DNA from: Undaria pinnatifida
Taxonomy: Eukaryota > Sar > Phaeophyceae > Laminariales > Alariaceae
Assembly (NCBI GenBank): GCA_012845835.1
Contig: JABAKD010000022.1
Location: 7,101,542-7,165,541 of the forward strand
DNA: 64,000 nt
Reading direction: 5' to 3'
The position numbers and the translations under genes are program-made. Positions 14,001 through 26,615 of the stretch are shown here, piece by piece (position 1 is the first letter of the stretch; each line of letters starts with the position of its first letter). Under the pieces are notes generated by a model. It did no database searches, was not told the DNA's origin, and saw only the letters and a list, made by a program, of their open reading frames with translations.

Positions 14001-17000
14001 AGTTAATTATTCGCCCAGACCATTCTCTGGGGTGTTGAAAAAAATGAAAAGGCAGCTAGTCCACAACTACTGCTACAATGTTCAAGCCTTGATCATTCTT
14101 ACCAGTCCAGTTGAAAAGGATGCTGCTTGATCGTCGGACGTGTCTACTGTATACATAATGTATACATTTAAGTTACAATGACACACCCCAACGCGAAGCC
14201 CGCGCTTCCGTTGACCGGCAAACGGCCCAAACAGCAGCATAGCAGACAGGCACCACAGCAGCGACAGCACGCCTTTCACACCTACCAGGTACCTCTAATA
14301 GTGCTCCAGCGAGTCTGAGACGAAAGCGGCTATTTTTTTAATACAACCATGAATGCAACGGTTTCCGTGGATACCAGCTACGACCTGCGCTTGGCGCAGC
14401 CCAACAAGAAAAAGGGGGGAAATGAGGTGCGCGAAGCGCGCCGATTTTTGCGCTTGTACAGATCTGGTGTGTATTTGCCCTGAATGGCAGATGATGAATA
14501 CCAGGTAAAGATATTTCTGATCGGTCGGATGTGTTGATTTCCGGTGGGCTGGTGACGCGTGCCACGATAGAGCTATGAAGGTATACCGTTTTTTGGCGTA
14601 AAACAGTTGCTAAATGACGGGGCCCCAAACACGTTTGCAACTAACTGGAAACCCGTTTTTGAGGACGAAATTACTTGGACTTAGTGTCGGGAGGGGGTTG
14701 GGGGCTCTAAAGGGGTTATAACCCGAAAGCGTCGGACCTAGGCCGTGAGTCTGTTCATGGACGAAGTCGATAACTTCGCGCCTTCAGAATTTGAACCATC
14801 GAATGTGCACCCACATTTCGGCCACGCTTCATTACAGGGGTAAAAGTGCGCGCTTTTTTTTTTTCTGGAGCTCCTCGCTTAACGCCTTTAGAACTGGAAA
14901 CCCTTTTCGGGGGCAATTTTTCCTGAATATAGTACAGGGAGGGATTTGGGGGCTCTCAAGGGGTTAAGGATGTGTACCATCTTAACCCGAATACTCATTT
15001 TCGGCACACCGAAAGGGCAATGCGATGAAAGAAACCCGTGTTGCAGGTACGAAAAAACACTAGTTGTGCTAAGCAAGAACCCCATTCCGACGATTTTGGG
15101 TTTTAACGCCTTTGAAGCTGGAAACCCGTTTTTCGGACAAAATTACGCCTCTACAGCTGGAAACCCGTTTTTCGAACAAAACTGCCTGGAATTTGTACAG
15201 GATGAGGCTTTTTAGGGCTTTAAAGGGGTTAAGGAACCTCGACGTTCAAAACTAAACAATATTCAAAGAGGGTCGCCTCTATCGTGGCAGGCGTGTTAAC
15301 CAGAACCAAAATATGGTTGATGAGAAGGGAAATGCGCTGTTTTTGTCTCCATCGTGGGTTCTGATTACTACGGAACCTGGTATTCTTTTCTTTTTCTTTT
15401 TTTCGTTTGTTAGCTTCTTTACTCTCCAGCAAAAAAGTCGTGGTCACAGGTATCATATCGTCCCTTCTCCCTGCCCCCCCCCCTCGCCCCGTGTAAACGG
15501 GCCATTTTTTTTCATCGCGCAGAGGGTTCAGCAGCCCCAACCTTCAGCAGCCCCAACCCTCGTCGATTTTCATCGGATTTTGCCGCCCCCCCCTATTACA
15601 TGTAGTAATTGAATTCGATGCTAAGAGATGGAGTTAGTTTTTTGCGGGACATGATACAGGGCTAGACTACGACTCGTACGGAGTTTACCCGTTTCCAACT
15701 CCATTTTTTTTTCCAAGTCTAACTCCAAGTGTTTCGCCCCCATGTCGGGACTGCGGTGCTAAAAGGGTTATGAACGAAACCAGGGTTTTTTACGGGTCAC
15801 GATCCGGCCCGTGGGTCAGCTCGAGTGGTTTTCCGAAACTCGCGGGGCGAGTCGGGTCGGATCAGGAGGTGTTCGAAGTCTCACGGGTTGGGCCTGATCG
15901 GGTCGGATCAGGAGGTTTTCATGTTTTTATATCTCACGGGTGGGGTCAGGGTGATAGCATGTATTTTAATTTAAGTGTGTTTTTGGTCGACTGGGACAGA
16001 TAAAATTCGTGGCGAAATTAATATTAATATAGAGTCAGTACCCTATCCCCTTTTTGCGGGGTTTCCGGTCTAACGGCGTTACGTTTGGACACTCTACGCG
16101 GCTTCTTGAGGCTCGTTTAAGGCCCCAAAAGCCAGTACAAGTATGGCGCTCGTGTTTGGAAGAGGGCATTAAGGCATTTTTTGAGGCGTTTCTTCAACGG
16201 CTAGGGCCTGCCCCTATTCCAGCGGCCAACAGCCTGTAAGGCGCACGTTTTTGAACAAGGGCATTAAGGCATTTTTTAAGGCGTTTCTTGAAAGCTAGGA
16301 CCAGCAGCCAACAACCCGTAAGACACCTTTTTTTTTAGGGCCTCTGCTCCTACCCAAGCATCCAATAGCCCGTGGAGCATCCGTTTTTGGAAAAAGACGT
16401 CAAGACGTGTTTTAAGGCGTTTCTTAAACGGCTAGGGCCTGCTCCTACCCCAGCAGGCAATAGCCCGCAAAGCATCCGTTTTTGGAAAAGGACGTTAAGA
16501 CATGTTTCAAGGCGTTTTTTCAACTGCTAGGAAACGGCTAATAATAGGGCCTGCCCCTACTCCAGCAGCCAACAACCCATAAGGCGCCGGTTGTCGGAAA
16601 AGGGCGTCAAGACATGTTTTAAGGAGGCTGGGGCTTACCCCTACCCCAGCAGCCCAGCTGCTTGCACCCGTCACTTTTGAGATTCGTGTATCCCTCTCAT
16701 AACTCAGCAAACGGCATGGCGTCGGCCCTTTTTTGTACTCCAAACTTATCCCACAGTATTTCCAAGTGGATAGTGCCCTAAAAGCGAGGGTGGGGTTCAA
16801 GAATGGATAAGGGATGTATGCTCGTACAGATTCTAACATGGTGCCCCTCCTATTCCGAGTAATTCGTTAAAAAAATACGCCACTTTTTTCAAAAATGGTT
16901 GAGCGCCCAAGGGATTTATGCTCGTACAGATTCATGACTTAATGCACCTCCAATTCCGCGTGATTCGTTAAAACAGGCTCAAAGTAACCCTAACCCCTAT

Positions 17001-20000
17001 TATAGCCGCACCCGCTAAAAGAAATAGTCGAAACCCTTGGTAAACGTTATGCATCTCGTATTCTCAAGTATTTCGTGGCCGATGATCGGGTGCGGTTGTT
17101 GTATCGTGAGTGTGTTATAGCTCTTGAGGCCGAGCCATATCCTCTATCAGTGCATGACACATGCTGCGAGGTAGGGCACGTAATTGGTCGGCTTCTTTCA
17201 ACATAGCAGTCCTTGCGCAAGCTCTTATTACCCGTGACTCCTCCCCCCCGTCGCCCCCGTCCCCATCCAGACGAGCGCTTCGATAGTATTGTGTTTTGCT
17301 TGGCGACAAATGCCTTCGAATGTGTGCAACTCCCACTGTGGCGGTACACAAAGTCACGTTCAATGATCCCGTAGGATAGCAACGCCGATCAAAGTAAAAC
17401 GCCGATCAAAGTATCATACGCACCTTTGAAATCTATGTGTTGACTTGTATTTTTTGACGAAATTCTCGATCTGACAGCTGAGGTCTCTTTTTTTATTTTT
17501 AATACCATAAGAAACAGGTGGATTGCAGTATCGCACGCAGGTTGGAAGTACTGCTGTATGAGTTGCGGCTGGGCATACGCGGCTTGCAAATATGAGCTTC
17601 GACGAAATGCTCGATCTCGCAAAGCTAAGATGTGTGTTTTTCTTTTCATTCTTTTTTTTGCAGGTGGAGGCGGTATCGGCGGGGGGGGAGGCAACCAGCA
17701 CCGCGGTGCTCCCAGCAACGTTGCCTTTAGCGGTGGAACGGGCCCTCGAGGAAGCGGCAACCAGAACGCCAGGGTATACGTGGGAAACCTCGCTTGGGAC
17801 GTCGCGTGGCAGGTCCGTCTTGATGTTGAACCTGTACCCCTTCCCGAGTCCACCTCCTTGTTCCTTTTGCTATAAGTATGCGAATATATCTAGCCTGGGT
17901 GAAATGATCGCTAGATAGGTCCGGAGGGAATACGTGGAAAACCTCGCTTGGGACGTCGCGTGGCAGGTGCGTCTTGTCGTTAAACCTGTACCCCTACCCG
18001 CGTCCGCCTCCTTGTCCTTTTTCTTTTTTAATGCGTAAGCGAATATATCTAGCCTGGGTGAAATTATCGCTATTAGTAGATAGATTCGGAGGCTAACCCA
18101 TAACCCCAAGCCGGCAAAAATTAATCTATCTAGCGATCACGAGTGAATGAATGATTGTCGCGGTACATACATACGCGTATTGTGTGCGGATCGACGAAAG
18201 GATGCGGCGTTTTTAAGGGTTTCAGCGACAAGAGTGCCGTGTTTCTAATGGAAATAGCGGCATGAGAGCGAAAACATCGAAACCCCGGGGGCAGCGATGT
18301 TTATTCGTGTTGTGTCTAAATATACTGGGAAAATGAGCCCGCACACTAGTTCCGAGTAGTTTGTTCTCGAAAACGTGGATTGCGGTTCTAATTGGTTATA
18401 CACCCACACAAGCGATGTATCCCTCATTGATCAACATCACCCTGCTGACCCTGGTACAAGCCTCCGAGGGCCTCCTTTTTGTGATCGGTACATTAACTCT
18501 GAAGCTATTAATAGCACGGACGCGCGGTGGTAGCCTTTCGATACCTGCTTTCACCGTGTTTTTCTCTTTTGATGCGACAATATTACCATCTTTACAGAGA
18601 AAGCTTGCCCTGGAAAAAGGAACTTGCTCTCTAATTCCGAGTAGTTATTTCCTCACAATGGGTTGTTGGTTGTGTGCGTTCGTGCGTGCTGCGTGCGTGT
18701 TGTTTTGTCCACGTATACGAACCCTTTTTGATTTATTTGTTTATTTTTTTTGCGCGCGCGGGTTCGTTTGTTGTGTTTTGCTGGTGCACGTGCTTGAGTA
18801 CTGTATTTTATCAAAAACATTTCAAGGACGTCGGCCGTGAGTTCGACGAATTTCGGGTCAATGCTCATCTTTGCAAGCTGCGTTGTTGGTACTCGTGATA
18901 TTTTATGCGTTTGTTGTTTGAGCTTCTGACTCGTGTGTACATGTATGATACTGGTATGATGCGCTTGTATGATCTGGGTGTGATGCGCATGTGTCTTGTT
19001 CGATTGGTTGTCTCTCCGCGCACTACAACTATATGAAGACTTGCTTTTGAAGGCGGTACAATAGGGGATTCGCGTGGTTCCGAGGAGGTGAGATTAGATG
19101 GTAGATGCGGTTCTTGATGCCATGCGATATTTTTTGTTGTTGTCAACCAGATCTCCTTACGCCTGTACGCCCTCTTGCGTTGGTGTCTGGAGTTGGTCGA
19201 CTACTGTGTTTTTTTTTCTGTTCGTGCCGACTTTTGGTTTGTTGAGTTGTTGTCTCGGATCTCAACCCACCTCTTGCGCTTGTTCTTGCGCGCAGTTTTT
19301 TGAAGCGTCCGAATTAATTTACCGCGTGTTATTAAGCTCCACCCCTTTTTCACGCTTGCCTGAGGAAAGCCGTCGTTCGCTTCGTAGAAACGACGGGGGA
19401 AGGGGGGGGGGGGGTTCTATCCCCGCGGCGTCCGTCATGACCACTTTTGAGACCCATCTAAATGGGGCATGCATGTGCATCGCACATCAACTCCTTGTAC
19501 TGCGGTTAGCATTGCATGGCCAAATCACCTTGCTGTGTTTGCGATGTGTGTATCTGTCTCGTAGGTTGTGAGCACAGAGCTCGTCTCTATGAGGCGTCAG
19601 CACGGACACTATTATAGCTTGTGCTGGATGTGGATGGGTGGAAATATCAGTTCAATGTGTAGAGCACACACAAACACGCTGCGGTTCGGGTTTCGGGCAC
19701 ACACCGTAACCTATCAGCCTAGGCCTTTTTGTATAGGCGATGCTGCCGTAGGTGTCGCATTTTGTTTACAGCAGTATAGACGTGGTTTTCGAGCTGCACG
19801 AAGCCCCCAAAGTTCCATGTCGGCTTCTCTTTCTGGCTTTTTCGCTGTTGCGTGCTTCGCCATTCACAAAATATGCTTGTAGACCTTCGGGGTTTTGCAA
19901 TTTTTTTTTTTTTTTCTGATCGTGTGATGTTGCGCTGTCAATACATCCGTCCGCTGACCGTGACCTAGTCTTTTTCCGCGCGCCTCCCGGCTCCGTGATT

Positions 20001-23000
20001 GGTCTCTTTTTCCACGTTCTGAAAACTATGTAGGAACGCAAGTCTCAAACGGAATCGAACAGGAAAATAAACGACCAGGCGTTTAATTGCACGTACGTGC
20101 AAGGTTTTCAGATTTGCACGTAAACTCAATACTGCCCCTGCCGACCTCGAGAGCAGACCTCGAGCCCCCCAAAGGGTGGGTTGGGGTTAGGGTTAGGGTC
20201 AGGTCTGGGATCGGGTTGGTCTGGGCACCGCAAACGTCGTTTTGTGCGGACCTGCACGTAGGGAGCCGCCATACATAAATCGCTTTTGAATTTACGTGCA
20301 AATCTAAAAAATCTTGCACGTTCGTGCTACTTGGCGGGGGCTGAAAAGAAACGTGGGTTCGTGGTTTGTTTTTGTTCTTTATTGCTGTGTGGCGGATCAG
20401 TGGGGGATTTTTGTTTTGTCGTCAATATCTTGCTTGATATTTTGTCCATCTCTTGAATTTGTGGATTTATGGCACGTGCGACTGGACTGCCGATGTCTAT
20501 CTCAGGCGTACAGTCCATTGCAGTACTGCGTTTATAATTTGTAACACGCTATGTATCGCCCCCCCCTGTCTCTGGCGTGGCCTCACCAGAAAACAAAGTA
20601 ACTAGTTGGCGCTGTCATCCATAAGCCAGAAAGTAGGCACAAGGTGCCGAAGTCCGTCTTACGAGCGGTTCTTGGAAGGATGCAGTTCACCCTTCGTGCG
20701 ACTCGCCGAACACCTCACGGCGCTTCGCACTTGGTGCAAGCAATGTCTGCATGGTTGGTGAAAGCCCGACGTGCTCCGTCCCGGCATAGTAGGGATGCGA
20801 GGGTCTATGGTCATACGACTACGACCATGCGCAAACTGAGTACACGCCCCCGTGGATAATGCGAGACAACACCCCCCCCCTGTGGATGATTTTTTGACCC
20901 GATTTTCTCTGAAGCAAAGGAAGGCGGCACGAAGGACGAAAATGTTGTCTTTGGATCGATCTCTTGGACTCGTCAATCGAGACCTTTTCCATAGATACAT
21001 CGCTCGACGTTTTCACTCTTTTTCGCCCGTTGTAGAGATAATCAGCGAAGAAAATCGACCGAGCGGGTGGGGCGGGGGGTGTTATCTTCACGTGGTATCG
21101 TTATTATGTAATACGCTCACGTCGTGGTAGTGACGTCCAGATGAATCTTTGAAAATATCTTGGTTATAACCCCCCCCCAAAAAAAGCTGCGACGCCCGAG
21201 CTCCACTCGGCCTCCTCGCGGTGCCGCCATGTCCCATCCGCACAGCAGCACTATGACATAGCCGGTGAAAGAACGGCCGTCGGTGCCCCACCTCGGCGAG
21301 GAGGTAGCGTGGAAATCGCCCTCCCGGGGACGGCTCGCTTGGCCCCCGGCGTGGCGGGGAATAGTAAACAAATGCAAATCCCGCCCAGCCCGAGAGCATT
21401 GTAACCAACGAATCGGCTGCTGCTCGCCTGTCAGGTGTATTGCTCTACGTACTGCTGCATTGCTGTACTGCAGTACTGGGTAGGTCCGTGGTGGGGTGGT
21501 GGGTGGGTGGTGGATGGCCGCTCGCTCGCTCCCCGAGATGGCCGAGTATCGTCAAAAAATGAAACTCCCCCCATTTGTTTCCTGTTTCATACAAGGTTCT
21601 CAAGAACCAATCAACTAACTACTCCCCGCGTACCAGGTGTACTGCTGTACGTACTGGTGCCCTGCTGTACTGCTGTGTGTAGTAAACGTTTGGTCCGTGG
21701 GTGGGTGGAGGGTGCACTGCGTCTTCCGTGGTAGGTGGCTGGGCCGTTCCGTGGGAGTCTTTTTTCGTCCTGTGGGAGATGAACCTTTTTTTTTGTTTCT
21801 AAAATACCGGCCTCCCACTGGTGCTTGGGAGTACCACCTTCCCCGCTGCTTGCGCTCCTCTGTCCTTTGCTAGCGTACGTACTGCTGCACTGCCGTACTG
21901 CTGCCCTGTTATCATTTTGTATATTGTAGTACTTACACGTAGAAGATAATACAGCACCAATTTGTTTTTTCCGCCGTACCGGCCGGCAACTGGCAAACTT
22001 CGGGAGTAACACTAGGACGGTGATAATACTACTAATACTACCCTTCACATTTGGCGTGGGTAGGTGTGTGTTGAGGAATCGGGTCCTCCCTTCGCTCCTA
22101 CGGCCGATTTGTAGCTGTACTCTATATACACAGATCGAGCACAAGCATCTCCTAATGGCAGATACGAGGTCTACTGTAACTGATCTAGATTATGATCTAT
22201 CCGAGGTGCAGATGATCTACTGTAGATCATGTTCTGTCCGAGGTGTGGATGATCTAGATCATGATTTGTCCGAGGTGCAGATGGTCTAGATCGTCATCTA
22301 TCCGAGGTGTAGATGGTCGAGATCATGATCTTTAGGAGGTGGTGTGGAAATATCTCGTCGGTGTAGACCTTTTCCATAGACGCGCATCGCTCGCCGTTTG
22401 TATGCACTCTCCCCTCCGTTGTCGATAAATTCAGCGAAAAAGAAAATGGCTAGAGGGTGTGTGATAATCTTCGCGTGTTATACGAACGGTAGTATAAGCT
22501 ACTTTTAGCTATATACAGGGCTTTTCACGCGTCAAGAGACAGCCCGCGGGTCGGATGAGGAGGTGTTTGATATCTCACGGGTCGGGTCGCAGTGCAGTGG
22601 AGTAAAAAGTTTCGGGCCTCAGATAAGAGACTCCGATCTAGTGTAATGCGGAGATCGATTGGTAACAGGATGACAGCATACAAATAGTTTCGCGCCTCAG
22701 ATAAGAGACTCCGATCTAGTTTATTGCGGAGATCGATTGTCAGCAGGAGGAAAGCACACAATGAAGAGGAAAGCATCGCCAACTTTCGGGCAAGCTCTCG
22801 TACGCTACGACTGCTGTGTTCGATTGTTCGGGGGAGGCTCTGCATGTATGCCTGGTAAGACCAAGCAAGTCACCCAACGCTTTACGCAAAGGTGGGTGCT
22901 GTCGTTTCGCCCCCTTGTTTGTTTGATCGTTCATCCTCCTTACAGCAGTGGATCCCCGTCGTAAATCCATCATCTCCAGCAGTAGTGGATCCATGCAGCA

Positions 23001-26000
23001 GCCGTTATGAAATGGTGGGCAGGATCGGGTCAGGAGGTTTTCTGCACTCGCGGGTCGGGCCGGCTCGCCCCGGCCAGATCTGGCCCGTCCCGCGATAAAT
23101 TTTCCGACCCGTGACAAGCAAGCCCTGCTGGAAAAGTATTCTTCGTGTAAGAACGATGCACGTCGTATGTACGCATCAAAGAATGGTACTGTACCAGTGA
23201 CATTTTGGTCAAATATACACCAACACACGAAGTTTTTTTTTTTTTTTTCTTCAAACGAAAAATACACTTTATATCGTACGAATGTGTACGTGTGAAAAAA
23301 AGGAAAAGAAATACTCCTGCGATCGTATCACACCGCGCATGTAAAGCGAAACTTTTCGTTGTCTAGTGTTCCGCGCGCACGGCGATGTCGGTACCTTACG
23401 CCGTTACCCCCCACCCCGCCCCCCCGTATGAGCAGGACTTGAAGGACCACATGCGCGGCCTCGGCGGCGACGTCATCCGCGCTGATGTCATGACGGACCA
23501 GGGAGGGCGCTCCCGCGGCTGTGGCATTGTGGAGTTTGCCAACCCCGAGCAGGCTGCCCAGGCCATCGAGCAGCTCAACAACTCGGAGCTCAAGGGCCGC
23601 ATGATCTTCGTCCGAGAGGTGGGTACATGGGTGGTTGTTGTTTGTGTGTTGTGTGATGTGCGCATTAAACCGTTATTTGCCCAGAGTATGCCTAAAGACC
23701 TGCTGGTAGGTAAAACCGCGCTGCAGTCATGTCGAGAGTTCCTAATTTTTTTGGCGTGGTATGGGCGTTCAGCCCACCACCAGCAATTAACGAAAAAACA
23801 CCACCAGCACACCACCAGCAAGTAACCCCTTGAGAGCCCCGAAACCCCTCCCATGTGCTAATTCCAAGCAATTTTTCTCCCCAAAACGGGTTTCCAATTG
23901 TACAGGCGTTGACGAAAAGCACGTCTATGTAGGTAAATACATGTGTGTTTTGTGTGTGTTTGCGCTTTTACAACCGCTGTAGTATTGTTGGGTTATACCC
24001 CAAGAAGGGTATCCAGCACACCAGCTTATTAAGGAAAGAGCTTAGGTGCGTGTTTTGTGTGCTTAGCATTAACAGCGCCCCTGGTACCCAAAGGCATCCT
24101 TCCGACGCACATACTTAGTAACGAGCACACACAAATACTTGACGAAAAACGCACGGGTTGGAGTGTTTTTGCGTGTTGAGTCCTTGGCGTTCAACCGTTC
24201 TTGCCGCTCGTGGACATTCGTCCGGCACCACCAGCAATCAACGAAAGCACCAACCGCAGATGTCCTCGTGCTTTTTTTATCTTTAGGTACAGGTGTATAG
24301 AGCTTACCGCGAGCGGCAGCTTTGGTTTGTTGTTATTGTGATTGATGGATAGTGGAAGCCGCTCACGACAGAGCCAGCCAGCCACAGCCACTGGTTCGCT
24401 AGCACCTGGTACCGTGGCTACCCCGATCTAAGAGCACCCCGTGATACAAAGCGAAATAGGCTGTCTTAACTGCACGTTGCTCTTGTTTGTGGTGGAAAAT
24501 GTTTGGCTTCTAGTATGGCGGGACATGACCGATTTTGACCTCTCTTAAACGGGGGTATCTACTGGATAGGAAAGGTGTCTGCAGCAGTAGGCCGCAGATA
24601 TTCGTCAAATCATGCCAGCCACAGCCGCTGTTTCGGTAGTACCTGGTACAGTGGATGCCTCGATTTAAGAGCGCTGCGTGACCAGGCGAAATCGGCGGTC
24701 TCGACTGTTTGTACACGTCGCTCTTATTTTGTAGTGGAAATATACGTAGGGCTTCTGGTATGGCGGGACATGGTCGATTTGACCGCTCTCGAGTCCCAAA
24801 TGCTCTTACCATGTCTGTTCTTACAGCGGGGCGTGCGCTAGATAAGAAAAGGTGTCTTGAGCGGTAGGCCGCAGATATTTATCGCACCATGCCAACCACA
24901 GCCGCTGGTTCGCTAATGTAGGAAGAGGTGTCTAGTCTTCAGCAGCAGACCGCAGATATGTGTAGCATGTTGAAAACATCGCTGCCGCCTCGGAGGTGGG
25001 CGTGGAGGCTGTGTGTCTTTCCTCTCTCGGGAGGGTTGGCGGGTGCGTGGGGGAGAGCGTTCTCATTGTTTATTGCCTTATGCTTTTTACCATTGACCTA
25101 GCATTCCTTTCGAAACCGGAGGGGTGGGGGGGGGGGGGGGGGGGGGTATTCACATCGTGAATGGCCATAGTTCTTGGGACCTTTGTATCCCTACGGCGCA
25201 CGCGGGGTTTTCACCGACCAGGCAGACATCGCCTGCACCAAGCGGGGGGGTAGTCATTTGTTGTTTCCCCTTGCCATTTGACTGTTTCGCCAACTGGGCA
25301 GACACTCCTTGCAGCCCCAAGCCAAGCGCAGGGGTGTGCTCGTTTGTTGCTTTTCCCTTATTAATAGTCATGTTTGACCATTGACGGGGAAAAGGGTTCG
25401 AGGTGCGTGCGTGCCGTGAAGTGTTCGGTCGGGATTGATCTCCTTTCTTCAGTCGGATGAACAAAAAAAAGAAATTGCCCCTTGGGGTAAAGCTTCCCTG
25501 TTGACCCTGGCAGCATCCAGGGGGTTTCTGTTGTTTTTGCTCATGACATCTGTTAGCTTCGCGCTTTTTCTTTCTCCTTCTCCCTTCGTAGGAGACCCTA
25601 ACTCAGACCTGGAGTTAGTAAGGAGGCTTTTTTTTTTTTCCCCTCCCCACTACGGTCCACGCCTCCCTTGTTTTTCTCGAGAATAATTCAGCACTTGGTT
25701 CCCTCGTCGACTCGCCGTCGAATTGTGCGTTGACCTATGCTGTATCATACTTCATATAAAGAGTAAAATACATGCGGTAAAAAATGGGCTACTGAGCATC
25801 ACGCCGCTTGCAAAGATTAGTGTATCGACCTTTGAATCAGTCGAGCTTACAGCTCTCGTATTTAAAATATTTTCATAATATGACAGAATGGCTAGCCGAA
25901 AGCCAAAATGCTAAATGCAGTTTCCCCTCCAAAAGCATGGGGGACAGTTATGCAGGGGTTGATATAGTTAGCGCTCAAGGCTTTTCGCCGGTCATGATCC

Positions 26001-26568
26001 GACCCGCGGAACGGGTCAGGAGGCTTCCATAATTTCGCGGGTCGAGTCGGGCCGGATCAGGAGGTGCTCGAAATCTCACGGTTCGGGTGAGGTCGGGTCA
26101 AGATTTTTCTAATTCCACGGGTCGGGTCGGGTCGGATCGCGTCATCCTGACCCGACCCGACCCGATCCGTAAAAGTCCCGGGCTAATAGTCAAACGCTCA
26201 CGACTTTTCATTGATCAGGTGGTTTCCAAAACCTCGCGGGTCGAATGGGTCCGGGTCAAGAGGTGTTTGAAACTTCGCGGGTCAGGTCGAGGTGGATCAG
26301 GAGGTTTCTCAATCTCAATGGTTCGGCCGCCCTGATCCGACCCGACCCGGCCCGCGAGAAGTGACACTTTCGGGTGAACGACGTTTCGTGCAAACGCCTC
26401 TTGTTTTTTCGCCCTGGGTTCGGGCGAGACTCCCCGTGGTTGGCGTGTGCCTTTGCTTTTTTGTCTTTTCTTTGGTGCCCTCCCCAGGGTACTCCGGCAA
26501 CACACGACGCGTATGAAAATACGTGGAAATGTGGTGAGCTAAAGCTTTATTTTTCCCCATCCGCCGGA

Positions 26569-26615
<47 letters not shown>

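Larger units (their letters stand above)
5072..17663 (+). other. 12.6 kb intron of the RRM gene
   Basis: This intron lies between exons A and B. It contains AG-rich low-complexity sequence (about 5240-5900), a retroposon-like copy (7325-7475), ATCGATACCTAT-type arrays (8270-9065 and 10370-10905), GGGTC elements (9518, 9945, 15765), five TTAA MITEs, a large foldback (11810-12095), a SINE (12105-12400), two copies of the ACGCGTGC MITE, and a 120-bp tandem array (16100-16650). A GC-rich open stretch (about 11455-11710) encodes an unrecognised Ala/Thr/Gly-rich peptide. I see no typical transposon protein. Confidence 0.7.
17813..23435 (+). other. 5.6 kb intron of the RRM gene
   Basis: This intron starts with a partial duplication of exon B and its donor (17928-18076). 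It also contains a small dispersed repeat at 18820-18890, an inverted-repeat element (20088-20327), a repeat at 20640-20830 related to 44590-44830 in opposite orientation, CTG/TAC-rich low-complexity sequence (21415-21920), and GGGTC elements at 22515 and 23018. No protein-coding gene was recognised. Confidence 0.65.
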
